From NCBI RefSeq assembly GCF_040256395.1, contig NZ_CP158296.1, positions 124,001 through 188,000 of the forward strand: DNA of 64,000 nucleotides, written 5' to 3'. The notes under the pieces are model-generated. The model was not told the DNA's origin. It did no database searches and saw only the letters and a list, made by a program, of their open reading frames with translations. Every line of letters starts with the position of its first letter. Position 1 is the stretch's first letter. The position numbers and the translations under genes were made by a program. This stretch comes from Deinococcus sonorensis KR-87 (GTDB taxonomy: Bacteria > Deinococcota > Deinococci > Deinococcales > Deinococcaceae). Below, one piece after another: positions 8,572 to 17,257 of the stretch.

Positions 8572-9317
8572 GCGAAGGCAGACTGTCGGGCAAAGTGGCG
8601 CTGGTGACCGGCGCGTCGAGCGGCATCGGGGAGGCCACGGCGCGCGCACTGGCCCAGGAGGGGGCTGCTGTGGCACTGGTCGCTCGACGGCAGGACCGGC
8701 TGGAGGCGCTGGCCGCGGCCATCACGCAGGCGGGTGGCCGGGCCGAGGTGATCGCGCTGGACATTGCCCAGGACGAGCACGCCCGCGACGCGGTGCGCCG
8801 CACGGTGGGGGCGCTCGGCCGGCTGGACATCCTGGTGAACAACGCCGGGCTGATGCTGCTGGGCCCGGTGACCGGCGCGGACATCACCGACTGGCAGCGC
8901 ATGCTGGACCTGAATGTGCGGGCGGTGATGACCCTCACCCACGCGGCGCTGGAGACCATGACGCCGCAGCAGAGCGGACACATCGTGAACATCTCCTCGG
9001 TGTCGGGGCGCGGGGCCAGCCCCACCAGCGCCGGGTACAGCGCCACCAAGTGGGCGCTGGGCGGCTTCAGCGAGGGGCTGCGCCAGGAGGTGCGCCTGAA
9101 CGGCATCCGCGTCACGGTGATCGAGCCGGGCGTGGTGGCCACCGAGCTGACCGACCACATCACCCACACGCAGACCAAGGACACCTACGAGAGCCGCATC
9201 AAGACCATAACCCCGCTGGAGGCCGAGGACATCGCGGCGGCGGTGGTGTATGCGGTGACGCAGCCGCAGCGCGTCAACGTCAACGAAATTCTGATCCGCC
9301 CGCTCGATCAGGGCTGA
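8568..9317 (+). CDS. Short-chain dehydrogenase/reductase (YdfG-like)
   Basis: 249 residues with TGASSGIG at the cofactor site, NNAG, a serine in NISSVSG and YSATKWA as the YxxxK catalytic motif. The C-terminus (NVNEILIRP) resembles NADP-dependent 3-hydroxy acid dehydrogenases of the YdfG type, which act on serine, threonine and related 3-hydroxy acids. That would suit a final step on an amino-acid product. It is the last gene of the operon (ATGA overlap upstream). Its 3' end runs 38 nt into the convergent NfeD gene. Confidence 0.87.
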   Translation: MSEGRLSGKVALVTGASSGIGEATARALAQEGAAVALVARRQDRLEALAAAITQAGGRAEVIALDIAQDEHARDAVRRTVGALGRLDILVNNAGLMLLGPVTGADITDWQRMLDLNVRAVMTLTHAALETMTPQQSGHIVNISSVSGRGASPTSAGYSATKWALGGFSEGLRQEVRLNGIRVTVIEPGVVATELTDHITHTQTKDTYESRIKTITPLEAEDIAAAVVYAVTQPQRVNVNEILIRPLDQG

Positions 9318-9777
9318 GCGCTTCCGCCGCGCCGTCGGGGCGCACCAGCAGGGTGGTGCCCTGCACCGCCACGATGCGGACGGTGCTGCCGGCAGGGGCG
9401 TCCGCCCCCTGCACCGGCCACACGCCGTCGCCCACCCGGGCGCGGCCCTGGCCGTGCCGGATCGGCTCGGTCAGCACCACCGTCCGGCCGATCAGCCGCG
9501 CCGCGCCCCGGTTGAGCTGATCGGCCTCGGCGCTGTGCGGCAGCCGGGCCAGCACCCGCCGGCCCACCAGGATGCTCACCACGCTCAGCGCCCCGAACAG
9601 CAGCAGTTGCAGCGGCACGCCCAGTGGCAGCAGGGCCACCAGCAGGCCCAGCACCGCCGCCGCGATGCCCAGCCACACCAGAAACACCCCTGGAACCAGC
9701 ACCTCCAGAATCAGCAGCACGGCGGCCAGCGCCCACCAGTGCCACGGCGCGACGTGCGACAGCGTGGGCCAGTCCAT
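9280..9777 (-). CDS. NfeD-like membrane protein
   Basis: 165 residues. The N-terminal 75 residues hold two to three hydrophobic segments (WHWWALAAVLLILEVLVPGVF, then a Leu/Val-rich pair). The C-terminal half from about residue 95 is the small OB-fold domain typical of NfeD (GRTVVLTEPIRHGQGRARVG). It is the short, peptidase-less NfeD form that partners with slipins and is thought to help organise membrane domains. It starts 2 nt after the slipin gene, forming the conserved slipin-NfeD operon. Confidence 0.88.
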   Translation of the reverse strand: MDWPTLSHVAPWHWWALAAVLLILEVLVPGVFLVWLGIAAAVLGLLVALLPLGVPLQLLLFGALSVVSILVGRRVLARLPHSAEADQLNRGAARLIGRTVVLTEPIRHGQGRARVGDGVWPVQGADAPAGSTVRIVAVQGTTLLVRPDGAAEALSPDRAGGSEFR

Positions 9778-9779
9778 GC

Positions 9780-10697
9780 TCAGCGCTTCTGGCCGCTGGC
9801 GGCGGCGGCCAGCTCCGCGATGCCCTGGATGCTGCCCAGCACGCCGACCGTCTCCAGAGGCAGGATCAGGGTCTTCTGGTTGCTGCTGGTGGCCAGCTGC
9901 CCCAGCGCGTCAATGTACTTCTGCGCCACGAAGTAGTTGATGGCCTGCACGCTGCCCGCGTCGATCGCCAGACTGACCATCCGGGTGGCCTCCGCCTCGG
10001 CCTGCGCCTGCCGTTCCCGTGCTTCAGCCGCCAGGAACGCCGCCTGCCGCAGGCCCTCGGCATTCAGGATCTCCGATTGCTTCTGACCCTCGGCGCGCAG
10101 GATGGCCGCCTGCCGCAGCCCCTCGGCCTCCAGGATCACGGCGCGCTTGTCGCGCTCGGCCTTCATCTGCCGGCCCATGCTGGCGACCAGATCGGCCGGC
10201 GGCTTGATGTCCTTAATCTCAATACGGGTGATCTTGACGCCCCACGGCTCGGTGGCCTCGTCCACCACCCGCAGCAGGCGGGTGTTGATCGAGTCGCGCT
10301 GCGACAGCAGTTCGTCCAGGTCCATGCTGCCCATCACGGTGCGGATGTTGGTCATCGTGAGGTTCAGCATCGCCTGATTCAGGTTGCCGACCTCGTAGCT
10401 GGCCTTCGCCGCGTCGAGCACCTGGTAGAACATCACGCCGTCCACCGTCACCTGGGCGTTGTCCTTGGTGATGATCTCCTGCGACTGCACGTCCAGCACC
10501 TGCTCCATGATGTTGACCCGCCGGCCGATACGGTCGATGTACGGGAAGATCAGGTTGAGGCCGGGTTTGAGGGTGCGCTGGTAGCGCCCGAAGCGCTCCT
10601 GGGTCCATTCGTAGCCCTGCGGCACACTCTTCACGGCGGCGGCGAGCGTCACCACCACCAGCACCAGCACGATCACGGCGAGCACGGAAATTGCCAT
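9780..10697 (-). CDS. SPFH-domain membrane protein (paraslipin/stomatin-like)
   Basis: 305 residues: one N-terminal membrane anchor (residues 1-20), then the SPFH/band-7 domain beginning at [15 protein letters not shown]. An Ala/Glu/Arg-rich coiled segment follows at about 200-255 with repeated ILxAEGxxQ units. Family proteins oligomerise on the membrane and scaffold proteases or lipid domains. The start MAISVL is chosen over a frame 35 residues longer because of the AGAGG-like ribosome site just upstream and because the extension is not hydrophobic. It is followed directly by NfeD. Confidence 0.9.
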   Translation of the reverse strand: MAISVLAVIVLVLVVVTLAAAVKSVPQGYEWTQERFGRYQRTLKPGLNLIFPYIDRIGRRVNIMEQVLDVQSQEIITKDNAQVTVDGVMFYQVLDAAKASYEVGNLNQAMLNLTMTNIRTVMGSMDLDELLSQRDSINTRLLRVVDEATEPWGVKITRIEIKDIKPPADLVASMGRQMKAERDKRAVILEAEGLRQAAILRAEGQKQSEILNAEGLRQAAFLAAEARERQAQAEAEATRMVSLAIDAGSVQAINYFVAQKYIDALGQLATSSNQKTLILPLETVGVLGSIQGIAELAAAASGQKR

Positions 10698-10961
10698 TCT
10701 GAACCTCTTCTGGGCGGAATGAAGGTGGCCGCCGGCCGGAGCGGCGGAGCGAGGATGAAGGAAACCGGTCTGTGCAGTATGGCGCACCCGGCCTGCGCCC
10801 ACAGGGCGCAGGTTGCGATTGGGAGCCGCTCTCCGAATCTCCGGTGAACGTGGAGCGCCACAACCGGAGTGGAACGTACGCTAGAACACCACAATGATGC
10901 GCCCTGGCCTTCTGCTGCGTTCCGGCTTCCAGGCTTTCCTCCGCGCCGGCCTGGAGCGGCC

Positions 10962-12350
10962 ATGAGCGGTCCGGTGTCCTCCGGGTTGGCCCTGGACCGG
11001 GCCTTCAGGCTGCAGGCCCTGGGCAGCAGCGTGCCGCGTGAGCTGCGTGCCGGGCTCACCACCTTCCTGACCATGAGCTACATCCTGTTCGTGAACCCGC
11101 AGGTGCTTTCGGCCGCCATCCACATTCCCAACGCCTTCGTGCAGCTGCTGATGACCACCGCCCTCTCGGCCGCGTTCGGTTCGCTGATGATGGGGCTGGT
11201 GGCCCGGTATCCGTTTGCCCAGGCGCCGGGCATGGGTCTGAACGCCTTTTTTGCGTACACGGTGGTGCAGGGCCTCGGGGTGCCGTGGCAGACTGCGCTG
11301 GGCGCGGTGTTCATTTCCGGCGTGCTGTTCGTGCTGCTCAGCGTGCTGGGGGCACGGCAGGCGATCGTGAAGGCCATTCCGCTGGGGCTCAAGTTCGCGA
11401 TCACCTGCGGCATCGGCCTGTTCCTGGCGTTCCTGGGCTTCCGCAACGCCGGGCTGGTGGTGGCCAACCCCGCCACCCTGGTGGGTCTGGGCGCCGTCAC
11501 CTCGCCCACCGTGTGGCTGGCACTGGTGGGCCTGCTGATCAGCAGCGTGCTGCTGGTGCGGCGGGTAACCGGGGCGGTGCTGTGGGGCATCCTGCTGACC
11601 AGCGTGCTGGCCGTGCTGCTGCACCTGCCGGTGTACGCGGGCGGCCCCAATGGGGCGCTGCAGGCGTTTCCTGGCTTCCAGGGCCGGCTGCTGGGGGTGT
11701 TGGACGCGCCGGTCTGGCCCTCAGGGCTGTTCCTGCAGCTGGATCTCGCCGGCGCGCTGGGCCTGGGGCTGCTGAACGTGGTGTTCACCTTCTTCTTCGT
11801 GGATTTCTTCGACGCGACCGGCACCCTGACGGGCCTCGCCCAGCGCGCCGGGTACCTGGACCGTGAGGGCAACATGGCCCGTCCACGCCGCACCTTTGCG
11901 ATGGACGGGCTGGCGGCGATGTTCGGCGCCCTGATGGGCACCAGCACCACCACCGCGTATGTCGAGTCGGCCAGCGGCATCGGGGAGGGCGGGCGCAGCG
12001 GCCTGACGGCCGTGACGGTCGGCGTGCTGTTCCTGCTGAGCGTGTTCTTCTGGCCGCTGGCCGCCGTGGTCCCGGCGGCCGCCACCGCGCCCGCGCTGAT
12101 CCTGGTGGGGGCGATGATGCTGGAAGGCGTGCGCCAGATCGCCTGGGACGACATGTCCGAGGCCGTGCCGTGCTTCCTGGCCATCGTCGTGATGCCGCTG
12201 ACCTTCAGCATCGCCAACGGGGTGAGCCTGGGCGTCATCAGTTACTGCGCCATCAAGCTGCTGAGCGGGCGGGGCCGTGAGGTCAGCGGGTTGCTGTACG
12301 CGGTCGCGGTGCTGCTGCTGGCGCGCTACATCTGGCTCACGGCCGGCTGA
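10962..12350 (+). CDS. Purine permease, NCS2/AzgA family (hypoxanthine/guanine type)
   Basis: 462 residues with about 12-14 hydrophobic segments. The N-terminal region RAGLTTFLTMSYILFVNPQV and the segment PGMGLNAFFAYTVV are typical of the AzgA branch of NCS2 transporters, which import adenine, guanine and hypoxanthine by proton symport. FFFVDFFDATGTLTGLA and GALMGTSTTTAYVESASG match the conserved substrate/Na-loop regions. The ATG at 10962 lies just before the conserved N-terminus; longer in-frame starts add a non-conserved leader. No purine riboswitch could be recognised in the 264 bp upstream. It is a single gene, convergent with the mannosidase (16-nt gap). Confidence 0.92.
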   Translation: MSGPVSSGLALDRAFRLQALGSSVPRELRAGLTTFLTMSYILFVNPQVLSAAIHIPNAFVQLLMTTALSAAFGSLMMGLVARYPFAQAPGMGLNAFFAYTVVQGLGVPWQTALGAVFISGVLFVLLSVLGARQAIVKAIPLGLKFAITCGIGLFLAFLGFRNAGLVVANPATLVGLGAVTSPTVWLALVGLLISSVLLVRRVTGAVLWGILLTSVLAVLLHLPVYAGGPNGALQAFPGFQGRLLGVLDAPVWPSGLFLQLDLAGALGLGLLNVVFTFFFVDFFDATGTLTGLAQRAGYLDREGNMARPRRTFAMDGLAAMFGALMGTSTTTAYVESASGIGEGGRSGLTAVTVGVLFLLSVFFWPLAAVVPAAATAPALILVGAMMLEGVRQIAWDDMSEAVPCFLAIVVMPLTFSIANGVSLGVISYCAIKLLSGRGREVSGLLYAVAVLLLARYIWLTAG

Positions 12351-12366
12351 AGGCGCGGCGTCTGGG

Positions 12367-15300
12367 TCAGCCGCGCAGGGTGATCACCTCGAAGGGCCCG
12401 TAGCGGCCGGTCCAGTCCGCCTCGCCGTCCTCCAGCAGGGTGGTCTGCTGCCACTGCGACGCGAGCGGCGAGTGCACCCCAAAGTGTCCGCGGCTGCCCA
12501 GCGGATCGTAGAGCCGCACGATCACCTGTTCGTCCCGGTTCAGCCGCAGCGCCGAGAGCGACAGCCGCGGCTGCGTCACGGTCAGCAGCCGCTGTTCGGC
12601 GGGCCAGGTGCCGGTGCCGGGCGCCAGCACGGCGTCCAGCGGCCGATTCAGCTGCTGCGCCTCGCGCAGGGTGCCGGTGAGGTCCGCCCCGGCGTGCGGG
12701 TACAGGCTATAGGTGAAGTGGTGCTCGCCTTGGTCGGCCAGCGGGTCCGGATACACCGGGGCGCGCAGCAGCGAGAGCCCCAGCACGTTGCCCTTGACCG
12801 AGTGGCCGTACTTGCTGTCGTTGAGCAGGCTCACCCCGGAGTCGCTCTCGCTGAGGTCCGCGAAGCGGTGGGCCGGCACCTCGAACTGCGCGGCGTCCCA
12901 GCTGGTGTTGTGGTGGGTGCTGCGCGTCACGACCCCGAAGGCCGTCTCGAAGGTGGCGTGCGGACTGCGCACCTGCACCGGCGTCAGCGAACGCAGCAGC
13001 TGACGCCGCCCCTGCCAGTGCACGTGGGTCACGATGTCGAGCCGCCGGGAGGCCGCGCCGAGCGTGTACTGCTGGGTGATGACCGACTGCTCGTGGGTGT
13101 ACACCACCTCGATGCAGGCCTCGGCCGCCGAGCAGCGGATCAGGCGGGGCGGCCGCGTCGCCCGCAGCTGCTGGCCCTGCGCCGTGTACAGCGCGTCCAC
13201 GTCCCAGGCTTCCCAGGTGCGCGGCAGGTCGGTGTAGAGCCACAGCTGGTTGCCGGGGCCGTCCAGCACCTCCCGGTCCTGCGTGCGGTCATGCAGCCGG
13301 AGCAGCGTGCCGTCCGGGGCCACCTCCAGGCGCAGGAAGCGGGTCTCGATGGTGGTGTCGGTGGCCACAAGCGCGGGCAGCGGGTTCGGGCCCGGCTGCA
13401 GCCGCACGCTGGTGTGCCCCAGGCCCGGCACCTGCCGGTCGGCCGTCAGCCGCACGCCCCCGGGCGTCACGGCGTGCGGCAGCACCTCGCCGTTCAGGTC
13501 GGTGACATGGAAGTCGTCCAGCGCCGGCGGCGGGAAGGTCACGTCCAGCTGCTGTTCGCTCACGCCGAGGTTCCAGATCACCACCACGCCGGCCGCGTCC
13601 TGCCCCCCGCCAACCTCTGCACTGAGGGCGGTCAGCGCCTCGTGCCGCAGGGCGCGCGCCTGATCCAGCGCCGGCTGCATCTCCTGATGGTGCGTCTGGT
13701 TGACCTCGTGAACGCTGGAGCCGGGCAGGATGTCGTGGAACTGGTTGCGCAGCAGGGTGGTCCAGCAGGTGTCCAGCGCGTCGTGCGGGTACGGGCGCTG
13801 CAGCAGCCGCGTCGCCAGGGTCAGGGCCGCCTCCGTGGCCACCAGTTGTTGTTCCAGCTGACGGTTCAGCTGTTTGACCGTCGCCTGGGTGGTGTAGGTG
13901 CCTCGGTGCAGCTCCAGATACTGCTCGCCGCGCCAGACCGGCAGGCGGGAGGCGTCGATGGCCGCGTAGTGATCCGCCACCCGGCTCATCTGCAGGCGCG
14001 GCAGCCCCGGGAACGTCTGGTAGCGGCGGTAGCGCTCCAGCATCGCGTCGGTGGGGCCACCGCCCCCGTTGCCCCAGCCGAAGCTCAGCAGCGTGGCCGG
14101 GTGGTGCGTCTTGCCCTTGAAGTTGCGCCAGGTGTCCACCAGATCGTGCGCCAGGATGTTGCCGTTGTACCCCTGGTTCGGGTTGCGGAACGAGTGCGCC
14201 ACCACCTGCGAGCCGTCCAGCCCCTCCCAGCGGTACAGATCGAAGGGGAACTCGTTGGTCTCGTTCCAGGTGAGCTTGGTGGTGAAGAACGACGGCAGCC
14301 CCGCCTGGCGCAGCAGTTGCGGCAGGTTCGCCGCGTACCCGAAGGTGTCGGGCAGCCAGCAGACCGTGGCCGTGCGGCCGAACCGCGACTGGAAGTAGCG
14401 CTGGCCATAGTACAGCTGGCGCACCCAGCTCTCGCCGTTGATCAGGTTGCCGTCCGGCTCCACCCACATGCCGCCCACCAGCTCCCAGCGGCCCTCCTGC
14501 ACGCGGGCCCGGAGGCGCTCGAACAGCTCCGGCTGCTCGTCCTCCATCCACTGGTACAGCTGGGCGCTCGACTGGTTGAACACGAAGTCGTCGTGCCGGT
14601 CCATCAGGTCCAGCACCGTCGAGAAGGTGCGCTGCGCCTTGCGCTTCGTTTCGTGCAGCGGCCACAGCCACGCCAGATCGATGTGGGCGTGGCCGGTCAG
14701 GTGCAGCTCGCCTTCGGCCGGGTGCCGTTCCAGCAGGCGGCGCAGCCCGTCCGAGAGGTGCTGCCGGGCCGCCTCCAGCGAAGCGCGGTGGGTGTCCTGC
14801 AGTTCGGCTGGAGGCGCGGTGAACTGCCACTCGTCCCAGATGCCCTCGATGATGTCGCGCTCGGCGGGCGAGTGCATCAGACGGGCCAGAAAGGCCTGAT
14901 CGTCGCCCCGGGGCAGCACGCACAGATTGACACTCTCCCACAGCAGCGCCGCCAGGGCCGTGGCCACGTCCGGACGCTCGCGCTGCGCCAGATGCCGCGC
15001 CGCGTCGTGGGCCGACGCGAGGTCCTCGACCAGCGCCCGCACCTGCAGGTCCGGCCTCAGCAGACTCAGCTCCTCAAAGCGCGGTGATGGCACCGGCGCG
15101 CCGAACAGCCCCTTGGGCGAGGCCTCGATGGTCAGCTGGTACGGCCCTGCATTGCCGGTGCCGTCGGTCAGCACCACCTCCTGGTGATAGCGGTTCAGCC
15201 CGAAGCGGGCCTGACCGTTCATCAGCAGCACCGCCTCGCCGCCCGGTCGCGCCCGCAGGTAAACGGGGCCGCCGCGCCACGCTTCAGGTGCCTCGGCCGT

Positions 15301-15492
15301 GAACTGAAAGGTCACCGGGAAGGCGCGCGAGGGCCAGGGGTCGCCCACCCGGTACGGCTGCCACGCGCCTCCTTGAGGCCGGAACTGGCCGTCCGTGACC
15401 GGGACACTCTCCTGGTTGGTCCAGGCCGCGAGCTCATGAATCCGCTTGTGGATCAGCTGCAGCAGCTGTTCGAGGCTGGGTGGGTGTGCCAC
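12367..15492 (-). CDS. Alpha-mannosidase, glycoside hydrolase family 38
   Basis: About 1041 residues, the normal size for bacterial class II alpha-mannosidases. The zinc site HxD is in TGHAHIDLAWLWPLHETK (about residue 245), the catalytic nucleophile aspartate in CWLPDTFGYAANLPQ and further active-site residues in SFRNPNQGYNG. The C-terminal half is the family's beta-sandwich region. No signal peptide, so the enzyme is cytosolic and would release mannose from imported oligosaccharides. I prefer a GTG start at 15492 because GGAGG precedes it by 5 nt; the TTG at 15525 has no such site. It probably completes the mannan pathway encoded at 46362-54708, although it lies 31 kb away. Confidence 0.93.
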   Translation of the reverse strand: MAHPPSLEQLLQLIHKRIHELAAWTNQESVPVTDGQFRPQGGAWQPYRVGDPWPSRAFPVTFQFTAEAPEAWRGGPVYLRARPGGEAVLLMNGQARFGLNRYHQEVVLTDGTGNAGPYQLTIEASPKGLFGAPVPSPRFEELSLLRPDLQVRALVEDLASAHDAARHLAQRERPDVATALAALLWESVNLCVLPRGDDQAFLARLMHSPAERDIIEGIWDEWQFTAPPAELQDTHRASLEAARQHLSDGLRRLLERHPAEGELHLTGHAHIDLAWLWPLHETKRKAQRTFSTVLDLMDRHDDFVFNQSSAQLYQWMEDEQPELFERLRARVQEGRWELVGGMWVEPDGNLINGESWVRQLYYGQRYFQSRFGRTATVCWLPDTFGYAANLPQLLRQAGLPSFFTTKLTWNETNEFPFDLYRWEGLDGSQVVAHSFRNPNQGYNGNILAHDLVDTWRNFKGKTHHPATLLSFGWGNGGGGPTDAMLERYRRYQTFPGLPRLQMSRVADHYAAIDASRLPVWRGEQYLELHRGTYTTQATVKQLNRQLEQQLVATEAALTLATRLLQRPYPHDALDTCWTTLLRNQFHDILPGSSVHEVNQTHHQEMQPALDQARALRHEALTALSAEVGGGQDAAGVVVIWNLGVSEQQLDVTFPPPALDDFHVTDLNGEVLPHAVTPGGVRLTADRQVPGLGHTSVRLQPGPNPLPALVATDTTIETRFLRLEVAPDGTLLRLHDRTQDREVLDGPGNQLWLYTDLPRTWEAWDVDALYTAQGQQLRATRPPRLIRCSAAEACIEVVYTHEQSVITQQYTLGAASRRLDIVTHVHWQGRRQLLRSLTPVQVRSPHATFETAFGVVTRSTHHNTSWDAAQFEVPAHRFADLSESDSGVSLLNDSKYGHSVKGNVLGLSLLRAPVYPDPLADQGEHHFTYSLYPHAGADLTGTLREAQQLNRPLDAVLAPGTGTWPAEQRLLTVTQPRLSLSALRLNRDEQVIVRLYDPLGSRGHFGVHSPLASQWQQTTLLEDGEADWTGRYGPFEVITLRG

Positions 15493-16263
15493 GGGGTCCT
15501 CCAGGGATGCGCCGGGAGGGAGCAAACCGCTGCCGGGGCGTGAGAGGCTGGATTGAGGTGCGCGGTCAGGTCGGGCTCGCCATAGTCAAACAGGCTGGTG
15601 GCAGACAGCGCAAGGGGCAGGCCTTCAGCGGCCCGAGTCGGCCTGCTCGCCCTTGTCGCTTTCGGACCGTCCGAGGATTCCTGGCCAACGCAACAGGAGC
15701 CCCGGCGGCCCACCAGCACACAGGAAGCGGCTCGGCGCCGAGGCCTTTCTTGGTCAGGCGGTTGGCCACCACTGCTGTTTAAATCGCCCGGCTTGGACGT
15801 GGGCCTCAGCACCTGAACTGGCCTTCCGGTCTGGTCAGCTGGGGCGGTCATCCGGCATGGGGGCTGGATGGAGGTTGCTGTACAGCCGGTTGAGGGCCCA
15901 ACAGCGTGCTCGACCACCTGCTTCAGTGGAGGCCCAGGACGCTTGTGAGGATCTGCCGGGCGCGGCCCAGCCAGGTCCCTTCGCGCATCGGGAAGCGCTG
16001 GCACGGCCAGGGAAACCGGAATGGGAGCCGCCCACCGGCCACCGCCCGCGGACGATGCAGCAGCACAGCAAGTCCGGCTGACACGATGTCCGTGTTCAGC
16101 CGGTTCAGGGGAGCTGCGCCTGAGTTGTGTGTCCCCGGTCCAGCTGCTGGCTGGGCCGCATCGCCTTACCTAAAAGCTGCCCTGCACCGGGCTGCACGCC
16201 TGCTGGGGACGTGGGATCCCGGTCAGAACACCTGTGCCTGGCCTGATGGGCCGGCCGCCTGGC
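15493..16263. other. 771-bp stretch without a supported gene
   Basis: Short overlapping open frames occur on both strands (for example minus 15566-15772 and 15835-16071), but none has a ribosome site, a family motif or a credible length. The 30 bp or so around 15780 are slightly AT-richer (tttaaatcgc). The stretch upstream of 15492 must contain the mannosidase promoter; a TTGACT hexamer on the minus strand near 15590 is a candidate -35 without a clear -10. The region could be decayed coding sequence. Confidence 0.5.
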
Positions 16264-16587
16264 TCAGGAGCGCAGGCGGTTCATGACGCCGCGCCAGCTG
16301 CCAAGCTGAACCCAGGCGGCAACCAGGGCGCCGCCCACCACCAGTCGCAGCGGCGCGGCCACGGCGTCCGGCGACACGGTGCTGAGCAGCGCCACCGAGA
16401 GCAGCACCAGGCTGATCGGCAGCTGCACGCTCAGCTGCAGACGCCGGTGGCCCTGCACGCCCTGCAACCGGCCGAGGGCCTGGCGGGCGGCCTGGGCGGC
16501 CAGCAGCAGCGCCAGCACCTGCAGCACATTCAGCTGGAAAACAGCGGAGACGTTCGGAATCAGCGGATGCAGCAGGAAGGCGACCAT
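16264..16587 (-). CDS. Small hypothetical membrane protein
   Basis: 107 residues if started at ATG 16587 (MVAFLLHP), or 117 from a TTG at 16617. Three hydrophobic segments are visible: around residues 15-35 (NVLQVLALLLAA), 55-72 (LPISLVLLSVALLS) and 80-98 (PLRLVVGGALVAAWV), with a short basic C-terminus. No family is recognised. Neither start has a strong ribosome site. It is divergent from the ankyrin gene. Confidence 0.55.
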   Translation of the reverse strand: MVAFLLHPLIPNVSAVFQLNVLQVLALLLAAQAARQALGRLQGVQGHRRLQLSVQLPISLVLLSVALLSTVSPDAVAAPLRLVVGGALVAAWVQLGSWRGVMNRLRS

Positions 16588-16711
16588 GGACTGATGTTGA
16601 CATGAGGAGTCTTTCAATTTTCCCTCAAGGCCAGGAGGTCAGGACCGGTGAATCGGGGACCTTCGCCTGTCAGGATGAGGGCGGCCCCACCGGCCGTAAG
16701 GAGACTTCACC

Positions 16712-17245
16712 ATGTCCGATGCTTCCGACCGTGCTGCCGCCCTGGACCCGGAGACGCTCGAGTTTCTGCAGACGGTCTTCGATCTGGTGCGGGCCGGCGA
16801 CACCGCACAGCTGACGCCGCTGCTGGACCACGGGCTGCCCGCCAACCTGACCAATCACCGGGGGGACACCCTGCTGATGCTGGCCAGCTACCACGGCCAC
16901 CTGGAGCTGACCCGGCAGCTGCTGCAGCACGGCGCCGATCCGGAACGCCCCAACGATCAGGGTCAGACGCCGCTGCTGGGCGCCGCCTTCAAGGGCGACC
17001 TGCCGATGGTGGACCTGCTGCTGGAACACGGGGCGGATGTGGAAAGCCGCAGCCCGGACGGCAAGACCGCCCTGATGATGGCGGCGATGTTCAACCGCAC
17101 CGCCATCGTGACGCGGCTTCTGGAACGCGGCGCCCAGCTGAGTGCCCGCGCCGTGGACGGCACGTCCGCCCTCGACGCGGCCCGGCTGATGGGGGCCGCC
17201 GACACCGCCGCCCAGCTGGAAGCGCTGATGGATCAGGCGCTGTAG
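16712..17245 (+). CDS. Ankyrin-repeat protein
   Basis: 177 residues made almost wholly of four to five ankyrin repeats between about 20 and 165. Repeat hallmarks are RGDTLLMLASYHGHLELTRQ, GQTPLLGAAFKGD and GKTALMMAAMFNR, each followed by an LLxxGA turn. There is no signal peptide, so it is a cytosolic protein-binding module of unknown partner. Start ATG is preceded by AAGGAG at proper spacing. It is convergent with the GAF kinase gene (12-nt gap). In other bacteria similar small ankyrin proteins accompany catalases; none is near here. Confidence 0.88.
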   Translation: MSDASDRAAALDPETLEFLQTVFDLVRAGDTAQLTPLLDHGLPANLTNHRGDTLLMLASYHGHLELTRQLLQHGADPERPNDQGQTPLLGAAFKGDLPMVDLLLEHGADVESRSPDGKTALMMAAMFNRTAIVTRLLERGAQLSARAVDGTSALDAARLMGAADTAAQLEALMDQAL

Positions 17246-17257
17246 ACGCCCCCTCGC

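Noticed and set aside
10698..10961. Purine riboswitch before the NCS2 permease
   Set aside because: No conserved purine-aptamer core or terminator-like switch could be recognised.
12277..15087. 936-codon plus-strand frame opposite the mannosidase
   Set aside because: Its translation is compositionally odd (His/Arg/Gln-rich) with no motifs. It is the antisense shadow of the GH38 gene, which has clear active-site residues.
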